Source: Olleya namhaensis (GTDB lineage Bacteria > Bacteroidota > Bacteroidia > Flavobacteriales > Flavobacteriaceae). From it: DNA of 64,000 nt. Of this stretch, positions 52,422 through 60,562 are shown piece by piece. How positions within the stretch are numbered: the first letter of the stretch is position 1; each line of letters opens with the position of its first letter. Location: positions 434,001 through 498,000 of the forward strand of contig NZ_FORM01000002.1 in the NCBI RefSeq assembly GCF_900114005.1, given 5' to 3'. Under the pieces are notes generated by a model that ran no database searches, had not been told where the DNA came from, and worked only from the letters and a program-made list of their open reading frames with translations. Position numbers and translations under genes: made by a program.

Positions 52422-53026
52422 TGCAATTTGATACTATAATAATAGGTGGCGGTGCCGCAGGCTTATCTTGTGCTTTAGTTTTAGGCTCTGGTTTAAGCAA
52501 ACCCTTTGCGGAAGGCAAAACGGTTGCTATTGTTATGCATCAAAAAACATCGCATCTACAAAATGCTTTATTCAATAATGTTTTAGGTTTACAACCTGGT
52601 AGTTTAGGTAAAGACATACTTGAGGAAGGTGCGCAACAATTAGCAAATTTATACCCACAAGTTGTACAAATCGATAAAGAAAAAGTAGAACAAATAACTG
52701 AATCCGAACATGCTTTTAGCATTATAACCAACAAAACAACTTACACCGCAAAACGTGTTGTAATTGCAGTTGGCTACACCAATCTACTAAACATTAAAGG
52801 TTTAGAAAACTACATTAAACCACATCCAAAAGCCGCTATTGAAAAAGATAGAATCTGGTTAGAGAACACAGACCACCTAATCAAAGACAATTTATATGTT
52901 GCTGGCACATTGGCGGGTTGGAGAAGTCAGTTTGCTATCGCTTCAGGAAGCGGTGCACATGTTGCTACGGATATTTTAACGTTATGGAATAATGGAAAGC
53001 ACACTAAAGTGCATGATAAAGCCTAG
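52421..53026 (+). CDS. short FAD-dependent oxidoreductase
   Basis: This 201-residue flavoprotein begins with the Rossmann FAD motif IIIGGGAAGLSCALVLG. It has KRVVIAVGYTNL (second FAD-binding ATG-like motif) and a C-terminal NLYVAGTLAGW region with an Asp-containing end. It resembles one half of a thioredoxin reductase-type fold, without the NADPH domain and without a redox CxxC. About 200 residues is short, so it needs a partner or is a degenerate form. It follows the small membrane gene and converges with the S41 protease, overlapping by four bases. Confidence 0.8.
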   Translation: MQFDTIIIGGGAAGLSCALVLGSGLSKPFAEGKTVAIVMHQKTSHLQNALFNNVLGLQPGSLGKDILEEGAQQLANLYPQVVQIDKEKVEQITESEHAFSIITNKTTYTAKRVVIAVGYTNLLNIKGLENYIKPHPKAAIEKDRIWLENTDHLIKDNLYVAGTLAGWRSQFAIASGSGAHVATDILTLWNNGKHTKVHDKA

Positions 53027-54618
53027 TTACTAGACGTTTGATTTAAATCAATGACTTTATCTATCATAATATCATGCTTGTTTAAAATTTTAAAGTAAGC
53101 ACCAAAACCAAATAACTGTTCTGCTAAAGTAGCTTTTAAGTAGTGTTTAACCTCTTCTTTATAAGCTACAAAAACAATATTTGATCGTGTTTTTAGTTTT
53201 AAATAATCCTCTAAAGCATGCACCATAGTATCACTAATTGTAAAGTTCTCGAAAAAATCTGATTTAGAAATAGCTGCATAGGTAGCTCTATCTTTATCCA
53301 ACTGTTCAAAAATAAAATTATTTAAATACCCTCTTTTTTCTAAAAACGTAAGGGTTTCGTTTTGCATGCTAGTATCGTAAGGCACAAATACATCTGGTAT
53401 TATACCACCGCCTCCATATACAATGTTTCCTTTAGGTGTTTTAAATTTTAATGAGTCTGCTACCTCTATTTTCTTTTCATCTAAAAGCTCCCCTCTATTT
53501 AAACGATCTGCAAAATCATCGTAATAATCTCTGTTCCCGTTTTCATAAGAACGTTGGATTGACCGACCTGTTGGTGTATAATACTTTGAAACCGTTAAAC
53601 GGACCGCACTACCATCACCTAATTTCATTTCGCGTTGCACTAAACCTTTACCATAAGATCGTCTTCCAACAATAGTCCCTTTATCGTTATCTTGTAAAGC
53701 ACCAGCAATAATCTCGGATGCAGAAGCAGAGTTCTCGTCAATCATAACATAAACATGACCTTCCTCAAACTCGCCTCTACTTGTTGCGTAACTCCTATCT
53801 TCTTTTCCTTTTTTATTTCTAGTATAGACCACAAGTTTGTCATCTTCCAAAAACTCATCTACAATACTTACTGCAATCTCTAAGAAACCACCTGGGTTTC
53901 CTCTTAAATCTAAAGCTAAACCAGTAGCACCTTGCTTCTTTAAATTTTTTAATGCTTTACTAAACTCTTTATAAGTACTTTCTGCAAAACGGTTTATTTT
54001 TATATAACCTAATGTTTCCGTTAACATGTAAGCAGCATCAACACTTTTAATAGACACCTCATCCCTTGTGACGTCAAACGACAATAGGTCTGGCGTTCCT
54101 TTTCTAAAGACCTCTAATATTAAATTAGAATACCGCTCCCCTTTTAACTTATCTACTAAGGTATCATTATCATAACCACCACCTAAAAGCGACTCTCCAT
54201 TAGCAGACACAATCCTATCACCACCAACAATTCCCGCTTTAGCACTAGGACCATTCTCGATCGTTTTAATGACTGTAATTGTATCTTTAAAGGTGTAGAA
54301 GTTTATACCAATACCAACAAAATTACCTTTCATGTTTTCGGTAACTTTCTGCATGTCTTCTTTAGGAATATAAACAGAATGCGGATCTAAGTTATTTAGA
54401 ATACCATTTACCGTAACATCTACGATGCTATCCGTATTAACATCTTCTACATACTCATAGTCTATATAATCAATAAGCCTATTAAGCTTATCCTTTTTAC
54501 TATTAGCAGTAAATAACTTATCTGATGTATCTCCAAAATTTAGTTTTCCGCCAATAAAAATACCTGCCGCAATTGCAACACCTATTATTAAAGGAAAATA
54601 TATTTTGGCTTTAGACAT
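53023..54618 (-). CDS. C-terminal processing peptidase (S41, CtpA/tail-specific type)
   Basis: The 531-residue periplasmic protease has an N-terminal membrane anchor, a PDZ domain (about residues 85-170, MKGNFVGIGINFYTFKDTITVIKTIENG) and an S41 catalytic core. The catalytic Ser lies in DENSASASEIIAGAL and the Lys in GRRSYGKGLVQ. Two C-terminal regions follow. It cleaves proteins at C-termini and is often involved in envelope maintenance. It overlaps dCMP deaminase by one base, so the genes are co-transcribed with deaminase first. Confidence 0.92.
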   Translation of the reverse strand: MSKAKIYFPLIIGVAIAAGIFIGGKLNFGDTSDKLFTANSKKDKLNRLIDYIDYEYVEDVNTDSIVDVTVNGILNNLDPHSVYIPKEDMQKVTENMKGNFVGIGINFYTFKDTITVIKTIENGPSAKAGIVGGDRIVSANGESLLGGGYDNDTLVDKLKGERYSNLILEVFRKGTPDLLSFDVTRDEVSIKSVDAAYMLTETLGYIKINRFAESTYKEFSKALKNLKKQGATGLALDLRGNPGGFLEIAVSIVDEFLEDDKLVVYTRNKKGKEDRSYATSRGEFEEGHVYVMIDENSASASEIIAGALQDNDKGTIVGRRSYGKGLVQREMKLGDGSAVRLTVSKYYTPTGRSIQRSYENGNRDYYDDFADRLNRGELLDEKKIEVADSLKFKTPKGNIVYGGGGIIPDVFVPYDTSMQNETLTFLEKRGYLNNFIFEQLDKDRATYAAISKSDFFENFTISDTMVHALEDYLKLKTRSNIVFVAYKEEVKHYLKATLAEQLFGFGAYFKILNKHDIMIDKVIDLNQTSSN

Positions 54619-55049
54619 TATTCTTCTAATTGTTCTATTAATTGCAAATCGATACCAGCCTTTTCTAAAAATTTAAGCCCAGAATCGTCTTTATATCCTT
54701 GATTGTAAACCACACGAATAATTCCTGCTTGGTGTATTAACTTACTACACTCTTTACAAGGCGACATGGTTATATATAACGTCGCCCCTTTACAAGATTG
54801 GGTAGAAGATGCTACTTTTAAAATAGCATTAGCTTCCGCATGTAAAACATACCATTTTGTATAACCTTCGTCATCTTCACAATAGTTTTCAAAACCACTT
54901 GGCGTACCGTTGTAACCATCTGAAATTATCATTCGGTCTTTAACTATTAAGGCTCCTACTTGCTTACGTTTACATGAAGATAATTTTCCCCATTCTGTAG
55001 CAATTCTAAGATAAGCTTTATCGTATTTAAGTTGTTTTTGTTTTGACAT
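54618..55049 (-). CDS. dCMP deaminase
   Basis: The 143-residue enzyme converts dCMP to dUMP for thymidylate synthesis. The zinc motifs HAEANAI and PCKECSKL are present with the catalytic Glu, and SCKRKQVGALIVKD is the family N-terminal block. I choose Met 55049 (MSKQKQLKYDKAYL); the frame extending to 55082 carries an unlikely N-terminus. It is the first gene of a two-gene unit with the S41 protease. Confidence 0.9.
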   Translation of the reverse strand: MSKQKQLKYDKAYLRIATEWGKLSSCKRKQVGALIVKDRMIISDGYNGTPSGFENYCEDDEGYTKWYVLHAEANAILKVASSTQSCKGATLYITMSPCKECSKLIHQAGIIRVVYNQGYKDDSGLKFLEKAGIDLQLIEQLEE

Positions 55050-55169
55050 AATTTGGTAATATACAAATGAAAACGCGCACAAAGACGTGTTTGAATACTA
55101 ACGAAGATACTCGCTTCATATTTCAATTACAATTCTAAACAATAAGTTTTATGAAAACTTTAATGAAAA

Positions 55170-55766
55170 CTAGTCTAGCATAGGGCTATTTAAAAGCATC
55201 GGGATAACAAGACCAATAACTATTGCAGATATAACCATTACCCAATCACGTTTAGAAAATCTAAATACGGTTTGAAAAATGTATCCCAAAAACAGAATTA
55301 CAAACACAATAATAATTTGAGCAATTTCAATACCTAAAGCAAACTCAAAAAGCCTTAATAACTTACTGTCTCCTTTATCTAAACTCATCCTAAACTCTCT
55401 AGCAAATCCAAATCCATGGACCAATCCAAAAAACAGAGTAGAAACAAATAACAGACCCATTTTTTGACTTTTGGACTGTTTTCCTGCTGTAAACACATTA
55501 TATATAGCCACAATCATGATGGTAACAGGTATTAAAAACTCTATTAAATTACCATCAATTTTAACCATTCCATAACTAGCCAACACTAACGAAATAGTAT
55601 GACCAACAGTAAACATAGTAACCAGCCAAAGCACTCGTTTCCAATCTCTAAACAAATACGGAACAGCTAAAACTATTAAAAATAAAACGTGATCATAAGC
55701 ATTAATATCTAGCACGTGATTAATACCGTATTGTACGTGTAGCCAAAAGTCTTGGAGCATAAACAT
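55170..55766 (-). CDS. HupE/UreJ-type membrane protein
   Basis: This 198-residue protein has about six membrane helices. Its N-terminal region HVLDINAYDHVLFLIVLAVPYLF contains the conserved His and Asp residues of HupE/UreJ proteins, and VSTLFFGLVHGFGFAREF the second. Members are thought to move metal ions such as nickel; this one has no urease or hydrogenase gene nearby. Met 55760 (MLQDFW) is an alternative start. Confidence 0.85.
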   Translation of the reverse strand: MFMLQDFWLHVQYGINHVLDINAYDHVLFLIVLAVPYLFRDWKRVLWLVTMFTVGHTISLVLASYGMVKIDGNLIEFLIPVTIMIVAIYNVFTAGKQSKSQKMGLLFVSTLFFGLVHGFGFAREFRMSLDKGDSKLLRLFEFALGIEIAQIIIVFVILFLGYIFQTVFRFSKRDWVMVISAIVIGLVIPMLLNSPMLD

Positions 55767-55884
55767 TGAGTTTTAGGGTTGCTGTAAAGATACATAAAAA
55801 CAAAAATGCTTTCCAAATTCTGTGATTATAACACCATAAAAAAAAGGATTTGCTAAAAAACTATAAAATATACTGATAGTTTGG

Positions 55885-55892
55885 TAAATTTG
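55885..55892 (+). promoter_or_regulatory. manA promoter, -7 element TAAATTTG
   Basis: TAAATTTG matches TAnnTTTG and lies 21 bases before the ATG at 55914. It decides the start, because the longer frame from 55881 (TTG) begins inside it. Confidence 0.55.
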
Positions 55893-55913
55893 ACCCAGAC
55901 TATTACGCAATCA

Positions 55914-56885
55914 ATGACATTATACCCACTAAAATTTAAACCGCTTTACAAATATAAAATTTGGGGTGGCAACAAACTGAGAACAGAATTAGGCAAAAGC
56001 TTTACCGAAGAAAACATTGGTGAATCTTGGGAAATCTCTGATGTTAAAAATGACGAAAACGAAGTTTTAGAGGGCGAATTAAAAGGTTTTACATTAAAAC
56101 AATTAATAAAAAAATATAAAGGCGCCTTTTTAGGCACATCAGTTTACAATACTTTTGGCAACGACTTTCCATTACTAATTAAGTTTATTGACGCAAAAAC
56201 ACCGCTTTCTATTCAAGTACACCCAAGTAACGAAATAGCAATAGAACGCCATAATTCGTTTGGAAAAAATGAAATGTGGTATGTCATGCAAGCTGAAAAA
56301 GAAGCAGAATTAATTGTTGGCTTTAAAGAACAAATTACTTTAAATCAATTTGAATCAAGCCTAGAAAACAACACACTCTTAAATGTAATGCATAACGAAG
56401 TTGTAAAAAAAGGAGACGCTTTTTACATTCCAACTGGTTACGTACACGCTATTGGAGCAGGTGTATTATTGGCAGAAATACAGCAAACATCAGATATAAC
56501 CTACCGTATTTATGATTACGACAGAATAGAAGAAGCTACTGGACTAAAAAGAGAGCTTCATACAGAGCTAGCAAAACATGTTATTGATTTTGAAGTACAC
56601 GAAAACTATAAAACAACCTATAGCAAAGCACCTAACAAATCTAACACGTTAATACATTCGCCTTACTTTAAAACTAATTTTATACAAGTAGAAGGTGATT
56701 TACAAAAAGATTATTCAACTTTAGATTCTTTTGTAATATACATCTGTGTAGACGGAAGCACGACATTACAGTGGAATAATAATGTATTTAGTCTAAAAAG
56801 AGGCGAAACCATATTACTTCCCGCTGCTATTGAAAACATTTTATTATCTTCCGACTATTGCCAATTGTTAGAAGTTTATTTATAA
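55914..56885 (+). CDS. manA: mannose-6-phosphate isomerase, class I
   Basis: This 323-residue zinc enzyme interconverts mannose 6-phosphate and fructose 6-phosphate. The conserved FLIKFID-like FPLLIKFIDAKTPLSIQVHPS, the metal ligands in QVHPSNEIAIERH and NEMWYVM, and YIPTGYVHAIG (C-terminal zinc His) are present. Start is ATG 55914 (MTLYPLKFKPLYKYKIWGG), since the -7 element is just before it. The next LacI regulator begins nine bases after its stop. Confidence 0.93.
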   Translation: MTLYPLKFKPLYKYKIWGGNKLRTELGKSFTEENIGESWEISDVKNDENEVLEGELKGFTLKQLIKKYKGAFLGTSVYNTFGNDFPLLIKFIDAKTPLSIQVHPSNEIAIERHNSFGKNEMWYVMQAEKEAELIVGFKEQITLNQFESSLENNTLLNVMHNEVVKKGDAFYIPTGYVHAIGAGVLLAEIQQTSDITYRIYDYDRIEEATGLKRELHTELAKHVIDFEVHENYKTTYSKAPNKSNTLIHSPYFKTNFIQVEGDLQKDYSTLDSFVIYICVDGSTTLQWNNNVFSLKRGETILLPAAIENILLSSDYCQLLEVYL

Positions 56886-56893
56886 TACAAGCT

Positions 56894-57904
56894 ATGAAAA
56901 AAATTACTTTAAAAGATATCGCTATTCATTTTAGTGTTTCAATTTCTACCGTTTCTAAAGCACTAAACGACAGTCCTGAAATAAGTAAAGCTACATCTGA
57001 AGAAATTAAAGCTTACGCCAAAGAAATAAACTACACACCAAATTTTAACGCGTTAAGTTTAAAAAACCAACGCACAAAAACTATTGGGATAATTATCCCA
57101 AACATGCTTAACTATTACTTTGCACAAGTATTAAAAGGAATAGAAAAAGTAGCTACACAAAAAGGATATAAAATAATAACCTGTATATCTAACGAGTCTC
57201 TTCAAAAAGAAATTGAAACAATACAGATGTTGTCTACAGGTGTTGTAGACGGATTTATTTTATCTGTTGCTGAAGAAACAGAAGCTCAAAAAGAGTATCA
57301 ACATTTTAATTCTTGCATCGAAAAAGAAATTCCGTTAGTCATGTTTGACCGTGTTGTAGAAGACATTAATTGTGACAAAGTTATTACTAACGATTTTATG
57401 GCTTCTGTAAATGCTGTAAACTATTTTAAAAACAAAGGCAGTAAAAAAATAGCTTTTGCTGGCGCAAACATGGATTTAAGTGTTGGAAAACTACGTCATG
57501 AAGGGTATTTAGCAGGATTAAAGAACAACAATATAGAAGAAGACAAAGACATTATAATTACTACTCATGAGATGTATTACAGAAATCATGATGCAGTTGT
57601 AAGACCATTGTTTGATCACACATTTGATGCCTTAATAGCCTCAAACGAATCTGTTGCGATTGCAGCTATGAAAATAGCTCAAGAAAAAGGAATAAAAATA
57701 CCAGAAGACCTTTCCATCTTAGCCTTTTCAAACGGTATTTTAGCAAGACACTCCAATCCAAGACTTACTACTATTAGTCAGCACGGTGAAATTATAGGAG
57801 AAAAAGCAGCTACCCTTTTAATTAACAAACTTCAAAACAATATCACTACAACTAGTATTGAGACTGTAGAAACAGATATAGTTATTAGAGATTCTTCAAA
57901 ATAA
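56894..57904 (+). CDS. LacI-family transcriptional regulator
   Basis: The 336-residue regulator has the LacI helix-turn-helix (TLKDIAIHFSVSISTVSKALN, residues 4-24) and a hinge near residue 50. A periplasmic-binding-protein-like effector domain follows (IGIIIPNMLNYYFAQVLKGIE; FDALIASNESVAIAAMKIAQE). Start is ATG 56894 (MKKITLK); the earlier TTG frame start lies inside manA. Close linkage suggests control of manA or of sugar metabolism, but no operator was identified. Confidence 0.92.
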   Translation: MKKITLKDIAIHFSVSISTVSKALNDSPEISKATSEEIKAYAKEINYTPNFNALSLKNQRTKTIGIIIPNMLNYYFAQVLKGIEKVATQKGYKIITCISNESLQKEIETIQMLSTGVVDGFILSVAEETEAQKEYQHFNSCIEKEIPLVMFDRVVEDINCDKVITNDFMASVNAVNYFKNKGSKKIAFAGANMDLSVGKLRHEGYLAGLKNNNIEEDKDIIITTHEMYYRNHDAVVRPLFDHTFDALIASNESVAIAAMKIAQEKGIKIPEDLSILAFSNGILARHSNPRLTTISQHGEIIGEKAATLLINKLQNNITTTSIETVETDIVIRDSSK

Positions 57905-57920
57905 GCAGTTCTAAAAATAA

Positions 57921-57951
57921 AAAACCTTCAACTTATAAAGCTGAAGGTTTT
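57921..57951 (+). terminator. terminator after the LacI gene
   Basis: AAAACCTTCA pairs with TGAAGGTTTT. The stem can extend by three more pairs to a small loop. It lies between the LacI gene and the minus-strand tRNA and may serve both. Confidence 0.85.
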
Positions 57952-57957
57952 ACTTAG

Positions 57958-58037
57958 TACTCAAGGCGGGAATCGAACCCGCACTCCGAAGAATCGGATT
58001 TTGAATCCGACGCGTCTACCAATTCCGCCACTTGAGC
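57958..58037 (-). tRNA. tRNA-Leu (anticodon CAA)
   Basis: The minus strand folds as a class II tRNA of 80 bases. The acceptor arm is GCTCAAG with CTTGAGT (G-T closing pair) and discriminator A. The anticodon stem is TCGGA/TCCGA with loop TTCAAAA, giving CAA. A long variable arm (ATTCTTCGGAGT) and the T arm (GCGGG TTCGATT CCCGC) follow. CCA is not encoded. It reads the UUG codon. Confidence 0.95.
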
Positions 58038-58127
58038 AATCTGAATTTGATTTGGCAAAAATAAATATATTTTAGACAAATCCTTTAAAAATAGCGTCTA
58101 ATATCTTTTAAAGCTGAAAAATTATAG

Positions 58128-58135
58128 TAAATTTG
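58128..58135 (+). promoter_or_regulatory. prs promoter, -7 element TAAATTTG
   Basis: TAAATTTG matches the TAnnTTTG consensus and lies 52 bases before the prs ATG, giving a leader of about 45 bases. Confidence 0.5.
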
Positions 58136-58187
58136 CACCTTATTAAAAATCACGCAGGCTAAAAACCTACACAACAACAGATTAACA

Positions 58188-59129
58188 ATGCCGAATACAA
58201 AGCCCGAAGCTAAAATATTTTCAATTACGCAAAGTAAAGCTTTAGCAGAGAAAATTGCAGCTGCTTACGGAACTGATTTAGGTAAAGTAATTACCTCTAC
58301 TTATAGCGATGGTGAATTTCAACCATCTTACGAAGAATCTATTAGAGGAACACGTATTTTTATTATAGGATCAACAAATCCTAGTTCTGAAAATTTGATG
58401 GAAATGTTGTTAATGATTGATGCTGCAAAACGTGCGTCAGCAAGACACATCACTGCAGTATTACCTTATTTTGGTTGGGCTAGACAAGATCGTAAAGACA
58501 AACCTAGAGTACCAATTGCTGCTAAATTAGTAGCTAAAATGTTGGAAACAGCTGGTGCAACTAGAATTGTAACAATGGATTTACATGCTGATCAAATACA
58601 AGGTTTTTTCGAGAAACCAGTAGACCATTTATTTGCTTCAACAATTTTCTTACCCTATTTAAAAGAGTTAAATCTTGACAACTTAACCATTGCTTCTCCA
58701 GATATGGGAGGATCAAAACGTGCTTATGCTTATTCAAAAGCGCTACAAAGTGATGTTGTAATATGCTACAAGCAACGTGCTAAAGCTAATGTTATTTCTC
58801 ACATGGAGTTAATTGGAGATGTAACAGGGAAAAACGTGGTATTAGTTGATGATATGGTAGATACAGCCGGAACATTGACAAAAGCTGCCGATTTAATGAT
58901 GGAACGTGGCGCCCTTAGCGTAAGAGCAATCTGTACACATCCAATTTTATCAGGGGATGCATACAATCGTATAGAAAATTCAAAATTAGAAGAACTGATA
59001 GTAACGGATTCCATTCCACTTAGACAAGAAAGTAAAAAAATAAAAGTATTAAGTTGTGCAGATTTATTTGCTGAAGTAATGCAAAATGTACATTATAATA
59101 AGTCTATTAGCTCTAAGTTTTTAATGTAA
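58188..59129 (+). CDS. prs: ribose-phosphate pyrophosphokinase
   Basis: This 313-residue enzyme makes PRPP from ribose 5-phosphate and ATP for nucleotide, His and Trp synthesis. The metal-binding motif MDLHADQIQGFF and the PRPP loop VVLVDDMVDTAGTL are present, and the N-terminus has FSITQSKALAEKIA and the flexible-loop region YFGWARQDRKDKPRVPI. It forms a pair with rplY, 50 bases downstream. An identical order prs-rplY-pth is common in bacteria. Confidence 0.97.
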   Translation: MPNTKPEAKIFSITQSKALAEKIAAAYGTDLGKVITSTYSDGEFQPSYEESIRGTRIFIIGSTNPSSENLMEMLLMIDAAKRASARHITAVLPYFGWARQDRKDKPRVPIAAKLVAKMLETAGATRIVTMDLHADQIQGFFEKPVDHLFASTIFLPYLKELNLDNLTIASPDMGGSKRAYAYSKALQSDVVICYKQRAKANVISHMELIGDVTGKNVVLVDDMVDTAGTLTKAADLMMERGALSVRAICTHPILSGDAYNRIENSKLEELIVTDSIPLRQESKKIKVLSCADLFAEVMQNVHYNKSISSKFLM

Positions 59130-59179
59130 AAACGAGCTCAAAAAAAAGAATACAAATAATTAAATATAAATAAACACAA

Positions 59180-59800
59180 ATGAAATCAATTACAATCAAC
59201 GGATCCAAAAGAGAAAGCGTGGGCAAGAAAGTAACAAAAGCCTTACGTAATGCTGGTCAGGTTCCTTGCGTATTATACGGAGGAGACAACCAAGTGCATT
59301 TCTCTGCACCAGAATTAGCCTTCTCAAAACTTGTATACACACCAAATGCGCATACAGTTGTTATTGAGTTAGAAAGTGGTGAGAAATTTGACGCTATCTT
59401 ACAAGATATCCAATTTCACCCTGTAACAGATAGAATCTTACACGTAGATTTCTACCAAACATTTGCAGATAAAGAAGTAACAATGGACATTCCACTTAAC
59501 TACATTGGAAACCCTCGTGGAGTTAGAAATGGTGGTGTTTTACGTAAAAACAAACGTAGCTTAAGAGTTAAAGCGGTACCAGGAAATTTACCTGATTTTA
59601 TCGATGCAAACATCGAAGATCTTAAAATTGGTAATAAACTTTATATTACTTCTTTAGTAAACGAAGACTACACTTTCATGCACCCAGACAACACTGTTGT
59701 ATGTTTAGTAAGACGTTCTAGAGCTGCTATTACAGTAGACGAAGATGATGATGAAGGAGAAGCAGAAGGAGCAGATGCACCAGAAGCGACTCAAGAATAA
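59180..59800 (+). CDS. rplY: 50S ribosomal protein L25 (Ctc type, two-domain)
   Basis: This 206-residue L25 is the long general-stress (Ctc/TL5) form. It has an N-terminal 5S rRNA-binding domain ([52 protein letters not shown]) and a C-terminal beta domain (about residues 95-180). An acidic tail ends [16 protein letters not shown]. It sits between prs and pth, the widely conserved order. Confidence 0.95.
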   Translation: MKSITINGSKRESVGKKVTKALRNAGQVPCVLYGGDNQVHFSAPELAFSKLVYTPNAHTVVIELESGEKFDAILQDIQFHPVTDRILHVDFYQTFADKEVTMDIPLNYIGNPRGVRNGGVLRKNKRSLRVKAVPGNLPDFIDANIEDLKIGNKLYITSLVNEDYTFMHPDNTVVCLVRRSRAAITVDEDDDEGEAEGADAPEATQE

Positions 59801-59820
59801 CATCTTTAGTTAAATATTTA

Positions 59821-59854
59821 AAAAAAGCATTCTGTTAATTCAGGATGCTTTTTT
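59821..59854 (+). terminator. terminator after rplY
   Basis: AGCATTCTG pairs with CAGGATGCT (one G-T pair) around TTAATT and is followed by a T run. The pth promoter (TATTTTTA near 59854) begins right behind it. Confidence 0.88.
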
Positions 59855-59874
59855 ATTTTTACAAAAAAAGTATC

Positions 59875-60510
59875 ATGTTTGATTGGATTATTACACGCTT
59901 TAAAACAAAAAAAATATCAAACACCATTGAAGAACAAGATCCTATGAAAAAATTCTTAATTGTTGGCCTAGGAAATATTGGTGCTAAGTACGAAAATACG
60001 CGTCACAATATTGGTTTTAAGGTCTTAGATTTTTTAGCTGAAAAAGAAAGCACAACCTTTGAAACTCAAAAACTAGGTGATGTTGCTACTTTTAGATTTA
60101 AAGGACGTACGTTTATACTCCTTAAGCCTAGCACATACATGAATTTAAGCGGGAAATCAATCCTATACTGGATGACTAAAGAAAAGATTCCTTTAGAAAA
60201 CTTATTAGTCATTACCGACGATTTAAATCTACCTTTTGGAAGTTTAAGAATAAAGACCAAAGGAAGTGATGGTGGTCACAATGGACTAAAAGACACACAA
60301 GAAAAATTAAACACTAGTAAATACAATAGGTTTAGATTCGGAATTAGTGATGCCTTTAGCACAGGAAGACAAGTTGATTATGTTTTAGGCGAATGGGAGG
60401 ATGAAGAAAACAAAAAACTACCAGAACGCTTAGAAAAATCAGCAGAGGTTGTAAAATCATTTGGAACAGCAGGAATAAATAATACCATGAATACATATAA
60501 TGGTAAATAA
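59875..60510 (+). CDS. pth: peptidyl-tRNA hydrolase
   Basis: The enzyme releases peptides from peptidyl-tRNA that dropped off ribosomes. Catalytic His lies in ENTRHNIGF, and Asn/Asp sites lie in KPSTYMNLSGKS and GSDGGHNGLKD. From Met 59875 the protein is 211 residues with about 23 residues before the core MKKFLIVGLGN. Met 59944 would give the standard length. I prefer 59875 because a -7-like TATTTTTA sits just before it. The longer frame from 59845 starts inside the terminator. Confidence 0.92.
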   Translation: MFDWIITRFKTKKISNTIEEQDPMKKFLIVGLGNIGAKYENTRHNIGFKVLDFLAEKESTTFETQKLGDVATFRFKGRTFILLKPSTYMNLSGKSILYWMTKEKIPLENLLVITDDLNLPFGSLRIKTKGSDGGHNGLKDTQEKLNTSKYNRFRFGISDAFSTGRQVDYVLGEWEDEENKKLPERLEKSAEVVKSFGTAGINNTMNTYNGK

Positions 60511-60545
60511 AAAAAAGGAAGCTAAATAGCTTCCTTTTTTTTATT
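60511..60545. terminator. terminator between pth and the metalloprotease gene
   Basis: AAAAAAGGAAGCTA and TAGCTTCCTTTTTT form a stem with A and T runs on both sides, so it can end both converging transcripts. Confidence 0.92.
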
Positions 60546-60562
60546 TAATAATTGTATTACTA

